A stretch of 64,000 nt of DNA from Bacteroidota bacterium (GTDB taxonomy: Bacteria > Bacteroidota > Bacteroidia > Chitinophagales > Saprospiraceae), in NCBI GenBank assembly GCA_024743405.1, contig JANSWP010000005.1, positions 103,524 through 167,523 on the forward strand, given 5' to 3'. Of this stretch, positions 63,912 through 64,000 are shown in pieces (within the stretch, counting starts at the first letter, position 1; the number at the start of each line of letters is the position of its first letter). The translations under genes and the position numbers were made by a program. A model generated the notes under the pieces. The model did not search any database. It was given only the letters and a program-made list of their open reading frames with translations, and was not told where the DNA came from.

Positions 63912-64000
63912 ACGCTTTTTCCGTTGGGGACCTTCCGGGGGGGGGGGGGACTTGCGTCGGTGTGTGTCTGCGATTCCTATGATTTTCCGGGCGCCTTTCC
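63912..64000. other. Window end with G-homopolymer and altered composition
   Basis: A run of 13 G (63937-63949) followed by GC-rich sequence with no gene, unlike the AT-rich surroundings. It looks like a poor-quality contig end or junction; no biological feature is called here. Confidence 0.5.

Overview
The window reads as chromosomal DNA of a Bacteroidota, most likely of the Saprospiria (Saprospiraceae-like) branch. The evidence is low GC, -7 boxes of the TAnnTTTG type, type IX secretion (T9SS) sorting domains and machinery proteins, a cbb3 oxidase with CcoN and CcoO fused in one chain, and a ribosomal protein S6 carrying the helix-hairpin-helix tail seen in this branch. I see no rRNA, tRNA, CRISPR array, prophage or intact insertion sequence. 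The genus is inference.

Layout. 1-13 kb: end of an RRM protein, a 1359-residue T9SS cargo protein, a histidine kinase whose partner response regulator is cut by one in-frame amber codon, a TonB-C protein, an NtrC-type regulator without DNA-binding domain, a LOG-family protein, a TPR membrane protein, a patatin lipase and a DUF192 protein. 13-26 kb: a lipoprotein, an S4 RNA-binding protein, PPK2, the rpsF-rpsR-rplI operon, an iscS-iscU-iscA run, an M23 peptidase, then SprE/PorW and a PorG-like barrel of the T9SS. 26-37 kb: small regulatory and lipoprotein genes, a lone CoxIII, a PurL-like protein, a TlpA-like protein, a Tat-exported isomerase-like protein, and the purK-purE pair. 37-42 kb: a decayed chimeric T9SS gene, a beta-helix protein and a complete NtrC-type regulator. 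42-50 kb: a CAT-like acetyltransferase, a RamB/ScfR-type regulator, a PurQ-like protein, two SUMF1-fold proteins, an ECF sigma factor and a probable membrane partner. 50-64 kb: an acetyltransferase, a flavoprotein, an SF1 helicase, an S1/P1 nuclease, the cbb3 oxidase and assembly cluster (ccoS-ccoNO-ccoQ-ccoP, ccoG-fixH-safE) and an isolated atpG.

Two things stand out. First, the PurL-like and PurQ-like proteins keep their folds but have both lost catalytic residues (both active-site histidines in PurL, the triad histidine in PurQ). They look like a co-evolved non-canonical FGAM-synthase pair, while purK and purE look normal. Second, at least eleven intergenic elements of about 150-200 bp share one architecture: a conserved A-rich/T-rich middle, a variable inner hairpin, and outer arms whose sequence differs from copy to copy yet is self-complementary within each copy. 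Two copies 46 kb apart differ at about 3 of 165 positions, and some copies supply the last codons of the gene they abut.

Four in-frame nonsense codons without any indel (one in the response regulator, three in the chimeric pseudogene), and a 13-G run with changed composition at the right end, are points to check for sequence quality as well as for biology.
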